DNA of 64,000 nt. It comes from Enorma phocaeensis (GTDB lineage: Bacteria > Actinomycetota > Coriobacteriia > Coriobacteriales > Coriobacteriaceae). This document shows positions 55,065 through 63,910 of this stretch, in pieces. The position numbers and the translations under genes are program-made. The stretch lies in NCBI RefSeq assembly GCF_900186505.1, contig NZ_LT891968.1, positions 498,436-562,435 of the forward strand. Reading direction: 5' to 3'. The stretch's first letter is position 1; each line of letters opens with the position of its first letter. The notes under the pieces were generated by a model that was given only the letters and a program-made list of their open reading frames with translations, searched no databases and was not told the origin of the DNA.

Positions 55065-56201
55065 CTAATCCTTGGCTAGTTCGGCTAGTGCCTGCACAGC
55101 GCTGTCAACCTCTTCCTCGGTGTTGAAGTGGGAGAAGCTGAAGCGGACGGCCCCCTGCGAGACCGTTCCCAGCGCCTTATGCATGAGAGGGGCGCAGTGC
55201 GCGCCGGGGCGCGTCACGATGCCGTATGTGAGGTTGAGCTCGTCGCTCACCTCGGAGGAGTCGTAGTCGCCGATGTTAAGCGCCACGATGGGAGCGCGGA
55301 GCTCGACATCGAAGTCGCCATACACCTTGATCGAGGGAATGGTGCGCACGCCATCGTAGAAGCGCCGCATGAGCTCGAGCTCACGGCTGCGGATCGTCTC
55401 CATACCGGTCTCGTTGAGATAGCCGACCGCCGCGGCAAGCCCCGCGATACCGTGCCCGTTCAAGGTGCCCGCCTCGAGCGCGGTGGGCATCTGGCTGGGA
55501 TGGTGCCTGTTGTAGGTATCGATCCCGCTGCCGCCGCTCAGCAGCGGGCGCACCTCGAGGCCGGAGCGCACGTACATGCCGCCCGTGCCCTGGGGACCCA
55601 GCATGCTCTTGTGCCCGGTGAAGCAGAGCACGTCCACGCCGAGCTCTTGCACGTTGATGGGAAAGGCGCCGGCAGTCTGCGAGGCGTCGACCACGAAGAC
55701 CGCACCGGCCGCATGGGCGATCTTGCCCACGCGCGCTATATCGACCATGTTGCCCGTGAGGTTCGATGCATGCGTGCACACCACGCCGCGCGTACCCGGC
55801 GTCACCGCGGCCTCAAGCGCAGCATAGTCAAGCACGCCGCGCTCATCTGCCGGCACGATCTCGAGCTCCACGCCGTGCTCCTCGAGCTCGTAGAGCGGAC
55901 GCAGAACCGAGTTGTGCTCCAGCATCGTGGTCACCACGCGGTCGCCCGGCGAGAACAGCCCCTTGATGGCGATGTTCAGGCTCTCGGTCGAGTTGGCGGT
56001 AAAGACCATGCACGACGGGTGCTCGGCGCCAAAAAGGTCCGCCAACGCCTCGCGCGCATTGAAGATGGTCCGCGAAGCGTCGAGCGCCGCGTCCGAGGCG
56101 CCGCGTCCAGCATTGCCCATGTGCTCCATGGCAGAGGCAACCGCCTCGATCACGCATCGCGGTTTTTGAAACGTTGTAGCAGCATTGTCGAGGTAGATCA
56201 T
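55065..56201 (-). CDS. NifS/Csd-type cysteine desulfurase (class V aminotransferase fold)
   Basis: 378 residues. PLP lysine K198 in TGHKSMLG; the catalytic loop cysteine is C336 in RPGAHCAPL; YLDNAATT at the N-terminus. Produces persulfide from cysteine (or selenide from selenocysteine). It heads the YedE-TusA-DUF3343 operon. ATG at 56201 follows GGAGGGTGA. A palindrome lies 25 bp upstream. Confidence 0.92.
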   Translation of the reverse strand: MIYLDNAATTFQKPRCVIEAVASAMEHMGNAGRGASDAALDASRTIFNAREALADLFGAEHPSCMVFTANSTESLNIAIKGLFSPGDRVVTTMLEHNSVLRPLYELEEHGVELEIVPADERGVLDYAALEAAVTPGTRGVVCTHASNLTGNMVDIARVGKIAHAAGAVFVVDASQTAGAFPINVQELGVDVLCFTGHKSMLGPQGTGGMYVRSGLEVRPLLSGGSGIDTYNRHHPSQMPTALEAGTLNGHGIAGLAAAVGYLNETGMETIRSRELELMRRFYDGVRTIPSIKVYGDFDVELRAPIVALNIGDYDSSEVSDELNLTYGIVTRPGAHCAPLMHKALGTVSQGAVRFSFSHFNTEEEVDSAVQALAELAKD

Positions 56202-56225
56202 GGTATTCACCCTCCGTAGTAAAAG

Positions 56226-56243
56226 TGTATGGCTCACCATACA
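56226..56243. promoter_or_regulatory. Palindrome before the desulfurase gene
   Basis: TGTATGG-CTCA-CCATACA, a perfect 7-4-7 inverted repeat 25 bp before the desulfurase ATG and downstream of the LysR gene. A candidate LysR or other repressor site. Confidence 0.5.
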
Positions 56244-56430
56244 GAGGGTCGAATAGCTAGATGCTATAGTCAAGAGTGCTTTATTGATGATTTCTATAAT
56301 GCATCGTCACGTCGGTAAGCGCGCATGTCCTCCGCACCGTGACCGTTGCCGACAAGCGGCCGCTGCGCACGGCACACCGCCGCAAAGGCGTCGCGGCTCG
56401 CTTCCTCATCCCTCATCGCACACAGCTTGC

Positions 56431-57336
56431 CTACCGGTGCGCGGAGCCGCCGTAGATGCCGCGAACGATCTCGATGAACGACTCCGCCGTCGCGGTGCGC
56501 AGATAGCCGGGGTCGAGCACCAGGTTGATGTCGCGGTAGCCGCCCTCCGCCCCCAAGGGATGCACGCGCAGGGTGCCCGCAGCCGCCTCCGTTGCGACCG
56601 CGAGCAGCGACATCACTGTCACGCCCACGCCGCTCGCAACCGACCGCTTGATCGTCTCCTCGTTCTCGATCGTCGCGACCACGCTCAGGCTCGCAGGGTC
56701 GATTCCCATGCGCTCGAGCAGCAGCTCGGTTTCGCGACGCGTGCCCGAACCCTCCTCGCGCATGATGATGGGCTCGTGCGGCAGCCATGAAGCGATATCC
56801 TGGCCCGCAAGCGAGCGGTAATACTCGGTGGCAGGCGTCACCACGGCAAGCTCGTCTCTGTAGACCGGCTGGTAGATGCAGTGCCTGCCATCGAGCACGG
56901 TGCCCGTGAACCCGATCTCCGCACGATGCTCCAACACGCGCTCCACCGCACCCGCGCTATCGGTTTCGATGATCTTGATGCGCTCGCGCGGATAGCGCTC
57001 GCGGAAGACGGCGAGCGCGCGGGGCAGCAGATACTGCGCGGGCACCGTCGAGGCCGCGATACGCAAGGTCTTTCGACAACGCTCCAGCCCGAAGTGCTCC
57101 TCGATGCGGCGCTCGACGGCAAGCATCTGCTCGGCATACATATAGAGCTCGTGACCCTGCTGCGTGAGCGTGGCCTCCTTGGTGCTGCGGTTCACGAGGG
57201 TGCAACCAAGCTCTCGCTCGAGCGCCGCCACGTGTGCGCTCACCGTGGGCTGCGAGAGGTAGAGCTCCCGCGCCGCACCGGAGAAGCTGTGCGCGTCGGC
57301 AACGCGCACGAACGCCTCGAGCTGCTTTAGGTTCAT
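56431..57336 (-). CDS. LysR-family transcriptional regulator
   Basis: 301 residues. LysR HTH at the N-terminus (MNLKQLEAFVRVADAHSFSGAARELYLSQ, in parts) and a type-2 periplasmic-binding effector domain of the CysL/CysB class. It is in the same direction as, and 229 bp ahead of, the sulfur-trafficking operon, so it is the likely regulator of it. ATG follows GGAGGACGAGG. Confidence 0.92.
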   Translation of the reverse strand: MNLKQLEAFVRVADAHSFSGAARELYLSQPTVSAHVAALERELGCTLVNRSTKEATLTQQGHELYMYAEQMLAVERRIEEHFGLERCRKTLRIAASTVPAQYLLPRALAVFRERYPRERIKIIETDSAGAVERVLEHRAEIGFTGTVLDGRHCIYQPVYRDELAVVTPATEYYRSLAGQDIASWLPHEPIIMREEGSGTRRETELLLERMGIDPASLSVVATIENEETIKRSVASGVGVTVMSLLAVATEAAAGTLRVHPLGAEGGYRDINLVLDPGYLRTATAESFIEIVRGIYGGSAHR

Positions 57337-57490
57337 CCTCGTCCTCCCGCCGAGGGGCCGCCAAAGGGGCCCTGAGTCCAGCTTGCATCGCAGGGCGGGG
57401 CACCGGTCGGCTCCCCTTCAGCTCGCCGCCATAGCGCGCGTCCGAGCCCCCAAGCGGCCGCCCGGGCTTCCCCGGGCAGCCGCCCAATCG

Positions 57491-59365
57491 CTACGCGAAC
57501 TGCGAGTTGTACAGCTCCGCGTAGGCGCCGCCGGCGGCAAGGAGCTCCTCGTGCGTGCCCTGCTCGATAATGGTACCGTGGTCCATCACCAAAATGAGAT
57601 CCGAATCCACGATCGTCGAGAGCCGGTGCGCGATCACGAAGCTCGTGCGCCCGTAGGTGAGTTTTTCCATCGCGGTCACGATCGCCTTCTCCGTGCGCGT
57701 GTCCACGCTCGAAGTCGCCTCATCCAAGATGAGGATCGAGGGGTTCGCCAGCAGCACGCGGGCGATGGTCAGAAGCTGGCGCTGCCCCTGGCTGATGTTC
57801 TCGGCATCATTGGCGAGCTCGGTATCGTACCCGCGCGGCATCGTGCGCACGAAGAAGTCCACCTGGGCGGTCTTGGCGGCCTGCATGACCTCCTCGCGGG
57901 TTGCCCCGTCGCAGCCATAGGCGATGTTGTCGGCGATGGTCCCCTCGCGCAGCCACGCGTCTTGGAGCACCATACCAAAGTTGCGACGCAGGTCGGCGCG
58001 GGTCATCGCATGCGTGTCCACGCCATCGAGCGTGATCTTGCCGCCGTCGATCTCGTAGAAGCGCATGAGCAGGTTGATGAGGGTGGTCTTTCCGGCACCC
58101 GTAGCGCCCACAATGGCCACCTTCTGACCGGGCTCGGCAACGAAGCTCACGTCCTTCATGAGCGGGCGGTTGGGATCGTACCCAAAGCGCACGTGCTCAA
58201 AAGCTACGCGGCCACGCACCGGCGAGGGTGCGAGCGCGGGCTCGACCGGGTCGGGCTCGATCTCTTCCTCATCGAGGATGTCGAACACGCGCTCCACAGC
58301 CGCCAGGGCGCTCTGCAGCTGGTTGATGGTGAGCGAGAACTGGGTGAGCGGCTCGGCTGCGGTGTTCACGTACTGGAAGAACGCCTGCAGCGTACCGATG
58401 GTGAGCCGCCCGCCGATGAGGAACCACGTTCCCAGGAGCGCGAGGACCACCTGCGAGAAGCGCACCAGGCAGCGCACCATGGGGCCCACCACGTTGGTGG
58501 TGAAGTCCGTCATGCGCATCGTGTCGGCGAGGCGCTGCGTCGCGCGGTGGATGCGCGCGGAGCTCGCTGCCTCCTGGTTGAACGCGCGGATCACGATGCG
58601 GCCCGAGTACGCCTCCTCGACGTGCCCGGTGAGGATGCCCACCGCGCGCTGTTGGCTGGAGGCGAGCGCGAGCGTGCGAACGGCGACGGCGCGCGTCATG
58701 AACGCCGCAGTCACGGCAAATGCCAAGAACACCACGGCGAGCACGTAGTTGATCCGCACCATCATGACCACGGCGCCGATGACCGAACCCACCGCGATGA
58801 GCATCGAGAGCAGGCCGCGCTGCAGCACCTCGGATACCTTGTCGAGGTCGTTGGTCACGCGGCTCATCACGTCGCCCGGCTTGTGAGCGTCGTAGTACTT
58901 GAGCGGAAGCACGTTGAGCTTGCCCGCGACGCGCCGGCGAAGCTTGAGGTTGAGTCGCTCGGCGAAGCTCGCCATGGTGAAGGCCTGCAGCGTATAGAAC
59001 ATCCACGCGAGCGTCCAGATGCCCAGAAATATCAGGCACTCACGGCCGCCGGTGTTCCAGGTGATCATGAAGTCGCGCCCTTGGGAGAACGCCTCTTGGA
59101 TGTGACCCCATAAAAGGTCGATGAGGTGTGCGCTGTAGAGCGGGGCGGAGAGATGGGTCACCGTGTAGCACACGATCGAGACGAGCACCACGGCGAAACG
59201 CCAGTGCTCCCCGTCGGACACCGCCCATAGGCGGCGAATCACGCCAAAGGCGTCACGCGGGACCTCAGCGTCCTGTTCGTCATCGTAGTCGTCATGGTAG
59301 AGCGGCCTCACGGCGCGGCCACGGCGCTCCTCGTAGCGGCGGCGGCTCTTCTCCTCGCGCATCAT
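57491..59365 (-). CDS. ABC exporter half-transporter with consensus ATPase site
   Basis: 624 residues: six membrane helices, then an ATP-binding domain with Walker A GATGAGKTT, signature ISQGQRQ, Walker B ILDEATSSVD with the catalytic Glu, and the switch histidine. N-terminus has a basic acidic cytoplasmic tail. Starts ATG at 59365 overlapping the stop of the partner gene. Confidence 0.92.
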   Translation of the reverse strand: MMREEKSRRRYEERRGRAVRPLYHDDYDDEQDAEVPRDAFGVIRRLWAVSDGEHWRFAVVLVSIVCYTVTHLSAPLYSAHLIDLLWGHIQEAFSQGRDFMITWNTGGRECLIFLGIWTLAWMFYTLQAFTMASFAERLNLKLRRRVAGKLNVLPLKYYDAHKPGDVMSRVTNDLDKVSEVLQRGLLSMLIAVGSVIGAVVMMVRINYVLAVVFLAFAVTAAFMTRAVAVRTLALASSQQRAVGILTGHVEEAYSGRIVIRAFNQEAASSARIHRATQRLADTMRMTDFTTNVVGPMVRCLVRFSQVVLALLGTWFLIGGRLTIGTLQAFFQYVNTAAEPLTQFSLTINQLQSALAAVERVFDILDEEEIEPDPVEPALAPSPVRGRVAFEHVRFGYDPNRPLMKDVSFVAEPGQKVAIVGATGAGKTTLINLLMRFYEIDGGKITLDGVDTHAMTRADLRRNFGMVLQDAWLREGTIADNIAYGCDGATREEVMQAAKTAQVDFFVRTMPRGYDTELANDAENISQGQRQLLTIARVLLANPSILILDEATSSVDTRTEKAIVTAMEKLTYGRTSFVIAHRLSTIVDSDLILVMDHGTIIEQGTHEELLAAGGAYAELYNSQFA

Positions 59366-61272
59366 GCCCGCTCACCTCCTTCCTGGACATACTCAGGTGC
59401 GACGGGCTTCTCCGGGTCCGGGCCGGGTGCCGCATCCGGGGTGGCGCCGTCGCGCTCGGCCTCCTCGACGCCCTCGCCGCCTTCCGCGGCGACACCCATG
59501 AGCTCCTCGAGCTCCTCGGCGCGCAGCTGGGAGCGCGCGATCTCCTGGTACGCCTCGCAGGAGCGGATGAGCTCCGCATGCGTGCCCAAACCCTGGATGC
59601 AACCGTCTTTGAGCACGACGATCTGATCGGCGGACACGATGGTGTTGATGCGCTGCGCGATGATGAGCACGGCGGCATCGGCCACCTCTTCGGCGAGCGC
59701 GTGGCGCAGCGCCGCATCGGTCTTGAAGTCGAGCGCCGAGAACGAGTCGTCGAAGATGTAGAGGTCGGCGTGCTTCACCAGGGCGCGAGCGATCGAGAGA
59801 CGCTGGCGCTGGCCGCCGGAGAAGTTTGTGCCGCCCTGGGCGACGCGCGTCTCGAGACCATCGGGCAGCTCTCGCACGAAGCCCGACTGCGCCACATCGA
59901 GCGCGTGCCAGAGCTCCTCATCCGTGGCCTCGGGCCGACCGTAGCGCAGGTTCTCCGCGATGGTCCCGCTGAAGAGCCATGCTTTCTGCGGCACATAGCT
60001 GATCCGGTCGCGCAGCGCCTCCTGCGTAAGCTCGCGCACATCGGTGCCGCACACCTCGACCGAGCCATCGCTCACATCGTGGAAGCGCAGCAGCAGCTTC
60101 GCGATCGTCGACTTGCCCGAGCCGGTGGGGCCGATGATCGCCGTCGTGGTGCCGCGGCGGCAGAAGAAGTTGATGTGGTGCAGCGTGTCCTCGCTCGCGT
60201 CGGCGAACTTGAACGATGCGTTGCCGAAGTGCGCCACCATCTGCGCCGGCGCCTCGTCCTCGGCACCCGCCGCACCGTCTGCGGGCGCGCCGGCACCGGG
60301 CAGCTCGGCGAGCTCGCCGTCGGCGATGCTCGGCACGCAGTCGATCACCTGGCGGCAACGCTCGAGGCACACAAGCGCGCGCGGCAGCGTAAGCGCGCAG
60401 ATCTGCGCCATCATGAGAAAGAACAAGATGAGCATGGCGTACTCGACGCACGCCGAGATCGAGGCGATGCCCATGGCGTGCGCGCCGACGCGGTTGCCGC
60501 CGAGCCAGATGACCGAGACCTCGGCGAGGTTCATGATGAAGAACGACGAGCAGTCGAAGGTCGCGAAGAGCCAGTTCACCTTGATGGCGCTCTCCGCGTA
60601 GTCGGTGAACGCGTCGTCGAGGCTCTTGCGCTCGGACTCCTCCTTGCCGAAGGCGCGGATCACGCGCACGCCGGTGATGCTCTCGCGCAGGCGCACGTTC
60701 ATGCGGTCGATGAAGCGCTGCAGCTTCTGGAAGATCACGGCGGCCTTGCGGACGGTCAGAACCGCGATGATCGCCACCACGATGATGAAGCCCGCGAGCA
60801 TGATGCCCATCTGCTCGTCGATGGACCAGGCGAGGGCCACGCCGATGATGGCGGCGAACGGGACGGGCATGATCATCTGCAGCGTCATGGAGAGCGCCAT
60901 CTGGATCACGTTCACGTCGCCTAGGGTGCGCGTGATCATGGAGCCGGTGCCGAACTGCTCGAAGTCGCTGCCCGAGAACGACAGCGACGCGTCGTAGACG
61001 GCGTTCCTGATGTCGCGGCCCACCTTGGTGGAGAGGTCGGCGCACAGGTAGTTGCACACGAACGCGCCCGCGCCCGACACCACGGCCGCGACGAGCATGA
61101 ACACCGCCTGCGACGTGATGTAGTCGAAGTCGCGCGACGTGACGCCGATGTTGATCATGTTGGCGAGGATCGTGGGCACGAGCAGCACGCCCGCCAGGTT
61201 GACGGCGAGCGCGGCGAGCACGCCCGCGGTCTGGAGCTTGTAGGGCTTGAGGAAGCGCAGAAGCGTTCGCAT
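59362..61272 (-). CDS. ABC exporter half-transporter with degenerate ATPase site
   Basis: 636 residues, six helices plus ATPase. Walker A GPTGSGKST, signature FSGGQRQ, but Walker B reads IFDDSFSALD, with Asp at the catalytic Glu position, as in heterodimeric exporters such as LmrCD or BmrCD. It should pair with the next gene's product. The C-terminal tail is acidic/Gly-rich. ATG at 61272 after AAGGGG. Downstream of marR. Confidence 0.92.
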   Translation of the reverse strand: MRTLLRFLKPYKLQTAGVLAALAVNLAGVLLVPTILANMINIGVTSRDFDYITSQAVFMLVAAVVSGAGAFVCNYLCADLSTKVGRDIRNAVYDASLSFSGSDFEQFGTGSMITRTLGDVNVIQMALSMTLQMIMPVPFAAIIGVALAWSIDEQMGIMLAGFIIVVAIIAVLTVRKAAVIFQKLQRFIDRMNVRLRESITGVRVIRAFGKEESERKSLDDAFTDYAESAIKVNWLFATFDCSSFFIMNLAEVSVIWLGGNRVGAHAMGIASISACVEYAMLILFFLMMAQICALTLPRALVCLERCRQVIDCVPSIADGELAELPGAGAPADGAAGAEDEAPAQMVAHFGNASFKFADASEDTLHHINFFCRRGTTTAIIGPTGSGKSTIAKLLLRFHDVSDGSVEVCGTDVRELTQEALRDRISYVPQKAWLFSGTIAENLRYGRPEATDEELWHALDVAQSGFVRELPDGLETRVAQGGTNFSGGQRQRLSIARALVKHADLYIFDDSFSALDFKTDAALRHALAEEVADAAVLIIAQRINTIVSADQIVVLKDGCIQGLGTHAELIRSCEAYQEIARSQLRAEELEELMGVAAEGGEGVEEAERDGATPDAAPGPDPEKPVAPEYVQEGGERA

Positions 61273-61326
61273 GGGTGGCACCCCTTCATCTTGCGCGTGG
61301 TCGACAGGAACGGGAGGCGCGCGGCG

Positions 61327-61833
61327 CTACGGGTGGCCCTCGCTGGGGTCGGCGTTGCGCTCGGGCGCGCGGGCGGCCATGATCTGGGCGTCCAGGGCGT
61401 CGGTGTAGCAGCGGACGAGCCTGATGAGCTCGCGCTGCTCGGCGGGCTCGAGCTCGTTGAACGCCGCCTCCTCGGCCTCGATGGCGGGCACGATGCGCTC
61501 GAGCGAGAACGCCTTGCCCGCCGCGGTGAGGGTCGCCGTCTTGTTGCGGCGGCTCCCCTCCATGAAGGTGAGCTCGACCAGGCCCTGCTGCTCGAGCGTC
61601 TTGATCGCGGAGTTTATGGTCTGCTTGCTGTACGACCATGACGCAGTGAGCTGCGCGAGCGGCAGCGACCCGTCCGCGCGCTCGAGGTCGTAGAGCATCC
61701 AGTACGCGCAGTCCGACAGGCCGCAGCCGCGCGCGTATGCGTGGTAGAGCTTGTCGATCTCGTTGTAGAGGTAGTCGAGCTCGGTCGGCGCGCAGGGCAC
61801 CTGCTCGCACACCTCGTCCGCATGCTGATCCAT
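61327..61833 (-). CDS. MarR-family regulator of the exporter operon
   Basis: 168 residues with the MarR wHTH (LAQLTASWSYSKQTINSAIKTLEQQGLVE and a wing). ATG at 61833 has GGGGGAGG about 10 nt upstream. First gene of the marR-ABC-ABC transcript. A palindrome in its own promoter points to autorepression relieved by an exporter substrate. Confidence 0.9.
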   Translation of the reverse strand: MDQHADEVCEQVPCAPTELDYLYNEIDKLYHAYARGCGLSDCAYWMLYDLERADGSLPLAQLTASWSYSKQTINSAIKTLEQQGLVELTFMEGSRRNKTATLTAAGKAFSLERIVPAIEAEEAAFNELEPAEQRELIRLVRCYTDALDAQIMAARAPERNADPSEGHP

Positions 61834-61891
61834 GGCGCTCGACCTCCCCCGCTCAGGCGCGCGCTCGGCGCGACGCACTTCCCCGGCCTTG

Positions 61892-61920
61892 AGGTTAGTC
61901 CGATTTCGGATTAAAGTCAA
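61892..61920 (-). promoter_or_regulatory. marR promoter with operator in the spacer
   Basis: Minus strand: TTGACT (61920-61915), 17-bp spacer, TAACCT (61897-61892). The imperfect palindrome TTAGTCCGA-TT-TCGGATTAA (61895-61914; one mismatch per half) fills the spacer. Binding there would block RNA polymerase. Confidence 0.65.
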
Positions 61921-62119
61921 CGAGCCACGGCTTCTTGCCCGCCCCCGCCGTCCACCGCGGCGATGCGACCGTCCACCGGTGCCTCAGCGCACGGGTATGC
62001 AGCCGAACGCGTACGGGCAGCCGCATGCTCCCACCCTGCACGCCGTGCCATGCGAAGGCCGCCGACGCGGGGGACTGCGCCGGCGGCCTGTGAAAGCGAT
62101 GTGGGGTATCCGCCCGGGA

Positions 62120-62425
62120 CTACTGCTCCCAGCCCTCCTGGACGGACTCATAGAACGTCGCCTCGGGGAAGAGGTCGTGGATGCTCTTGCCGTCACGCCA
62201 CGGGAGCTCGATGAGCTCGGGCATGGTGGTCACGAGCTCGGAGCAATCGGTGAAGCGGCCCTTGTCGTTGAGCTGAGAGCAATCCTGGACGCGCCAGTAC
62301 CCGTCGGTATGGGTGATGTAGTACTGGTCGTCTTCGACATCCATGAAGACGCGCGTCTTGGAACGCAGGTACCCCAGGAATCCTTCGAAATCTGTTTCGA
62401 GCGCCTCCTCGGCTTTGAGTCCCAT
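62120..62425 (-). CDS. Hypothetical protein
   Basis: 101 residues, acidic and aromatic-rich (DDQYYITHTDGYW). ATG at 62425 has AAGGAGG 5 nt before it. No membrane segment and no family I recognise. A promoter is visible upstream. Confidence 0.7.
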   Translation of the reverse strand: MGLKAEEALETDFEGFLGYLRSKTRVFMDVEDDQYYITHTDGYWRVQDCSQLNDKGRFTDCSELVTTMPELIELPWRDGKSIHDLFPEATFYESVQEGWEQ

Positions 62426-62482
62426 GGTGTCCTCCTTCATGTCAGGCGCCTCGAGCGCCGGGCCAATAAATCCATCTGGTTT

Positions 62483-62510
62483 TAGTAAACCCGGCGCAAG
62501 CGTTTGACAA
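62483..62510 (-). promoter_or_regulatory. Possible promoter of the hypothetical gene
   Basis: Minus strand TTGTCA (62510-62505), 16-bp spacer, TTACTA (62488-62483), 58 bp before the ATG. Also overlaps GTTTG-A-CAAAC. Confidence 0.4.
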
Positions 62511-62698
62511 ACAGTTAATTAGGTGGGCGGTACGGCATCCGGGGTGGGCGGGGAGTTTCACCGATCGCGCTCGTTTTTTCTTTCGATTCTCCACAAGCCG
62601 CCTATCGGCACGTCGCAGGGCGCCGGACGCATCCCGCTGCACACTGCGCGCATCCTGCCGCGTGTTGCCGGCACGCATGTTGCGTGCGCCCGAATGCC

Positions 62699-62768
62699 CG
62701 TTACGTGCAAACCGCCTGCAGCCATCGCGGGCGCCTCGTTTTTTTGCCCTGCGGTTTTGCACCTAACG
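62699..62768. repeat. Long imperfect inverted repeat in 62426-62854
   Basis: Arms 62699-62715 and 62751-62768 match with one mismatch and one bulge around a loop of 35 nt containing seven T. It is 87 bp past the stop of the XRE gene. It may be a terminator-like structure or a relic of a mobile repeat. Otherwise the 62426-62854 gap shows no coding sequence. Confidence 0.4.
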
Positions 62769-62854
62769 CGAAACCGGCTGCACGCAACCTCTCGGATACA
62801 GCGAACAACGCTGGAGGGGTCGGCGCCCGATGCGGCAAAGATGCGCTCAGAACG

Positions 62855-63910
62855 CTAGCCGCGGTCGCCCGCGTCGCCGAACGCCTTCCAGAGCACCGCC
62901 ACGACACCGCAGATGAGGCCGCCCGCCGGCCACGCGAGCCAGAACCACATGGCGGAGGTGCCCTCGGGCTCGAAGGCGTCGGGGTTGGGCGAGGTGAGCA
63001 CCGGCCAGAACAGGAGCCCGAGCCCGACGATGGTCGCGACGATCATGATGGTCGCGCAGACGGCACCGAGCCTGTCGCTCTTCCGCTTGCGACGGAGCAG
63101 CTCCTCGCGGCGGGCGTCGTCGAGCTGCGCGCTCGCGATGTCCTCGAGCTCAAGGTCATCGGCCACGCTCCTGTTGTATTCGGCGACATTCGTACGCCCG
63201 AGGAGCATGCCGTAGCGGATGATGAGCCATGAGCCCGCGGCGATGAAGAGCATGAGCAGGCAGAGGCCCTCGCGCTCGGTCGAGGGGTACTCACCGAGCG
63301 CGATGATGCACGCACACCCCACGAAGATGAGACCGACGCCCGCGACGCACGCCTGCGCCATGTTCCGGCGCGCGCGGGCGCGCTCGTCCTCGGTGTAGAA
63401 GTCCTCGATATAGGGATGCGCCTTCACGAACGCCGTGTGCTCCATGCCGGCAGTCACCAGGAACTCCAGACCGATGACGATGCCGATGAAGATGCAGACG
63501 ATCATCGGCAGAACCGATGCCGACGTATCCTTGAGGAAAAACGGCACGGCGCGACCCTCGAGCAAGAGGCCGACGCCGATACCTACCAGGATGGCGGCCA
63601 CTCCCGTGGGCACCTTCCATGCCAGCATGCGCTGGTGCTCGTCATAGCCGCAGATGTCTTGCGGAGGGCCGGCAGGCACCGTCGCCGGCTCGTATGCGCC
63701 CGCGCGGCCGGTGAGGTCGCCCTGCACGAGGTCATCAAGCGAGCACTCGAAGATCTGGCACATCTTGAGGAGCTTATCCATCTCGGGATAGCTTTTCTCG
63801 GCCTCCCATTTCGTCACGGACTGACGGGAGACGCCGAGCAGCATGGCGAGCTGCTCCTGGGTCATGTTGCGCGTGGCGCGCAGGTGCTGGAGGTTGTCGC
63901 GAAAGCTCAT
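62855..63910 (-). CDS. Membrane-bound XRE-family regulator
   Basis: 351 residues. N-terminal Xre HTH (about 4-58; LLGVSRQSVTKWEAE), then about six membrane helices (near 98-118, 127-150, 182-201, 212-230, 290-310 and 325-345). ATG follows GAAAGG. Similar HTH-plus-membrane proteins sit at bacterial surfaces and often answer cell-envelope or export signals. Function unknown. The 90 bp to the window end show no gene. Confidence 0.88.
   Translation of the reverse strand: MSFRDNLQHLRATRNMTQEQLAMLLGVSRQSVTKWEAEKSYPEMDKLLKMCQIFECSLDDLVQGDLTGRAGAYEPATVPAGPPQDICGYDEHQRMLAWKVPTGVAAILVGIGVGLLLEGRAVPFFLKDTSASVLPMIVCIFIGIVIGLEFLVTAGMEHTAFVKAHPYIEDFYTEDERARARRNMAQACVAGVGLIFVGCACIIALGEYPSTEREGLCLLMLFIAAGSWLIIRYGMLLGRTNVAEYNRSVADDLELEDIASAQLDDARREELLRRKRKSDRLGAVCATIMIVATIVGLGLLFWPVLTSPNPDAFEPEGTSAMWFWLAWPAGGLICGVVAVLWKAFGDAGDRG

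Noticed and set aside
62442..62762. 106-codon Arg-rich minus-strand ORF
   Set aside because: No ribosome site, Arg/Ala-rich composition, and it spans the promoter and inverted repeat of the intergenic region.
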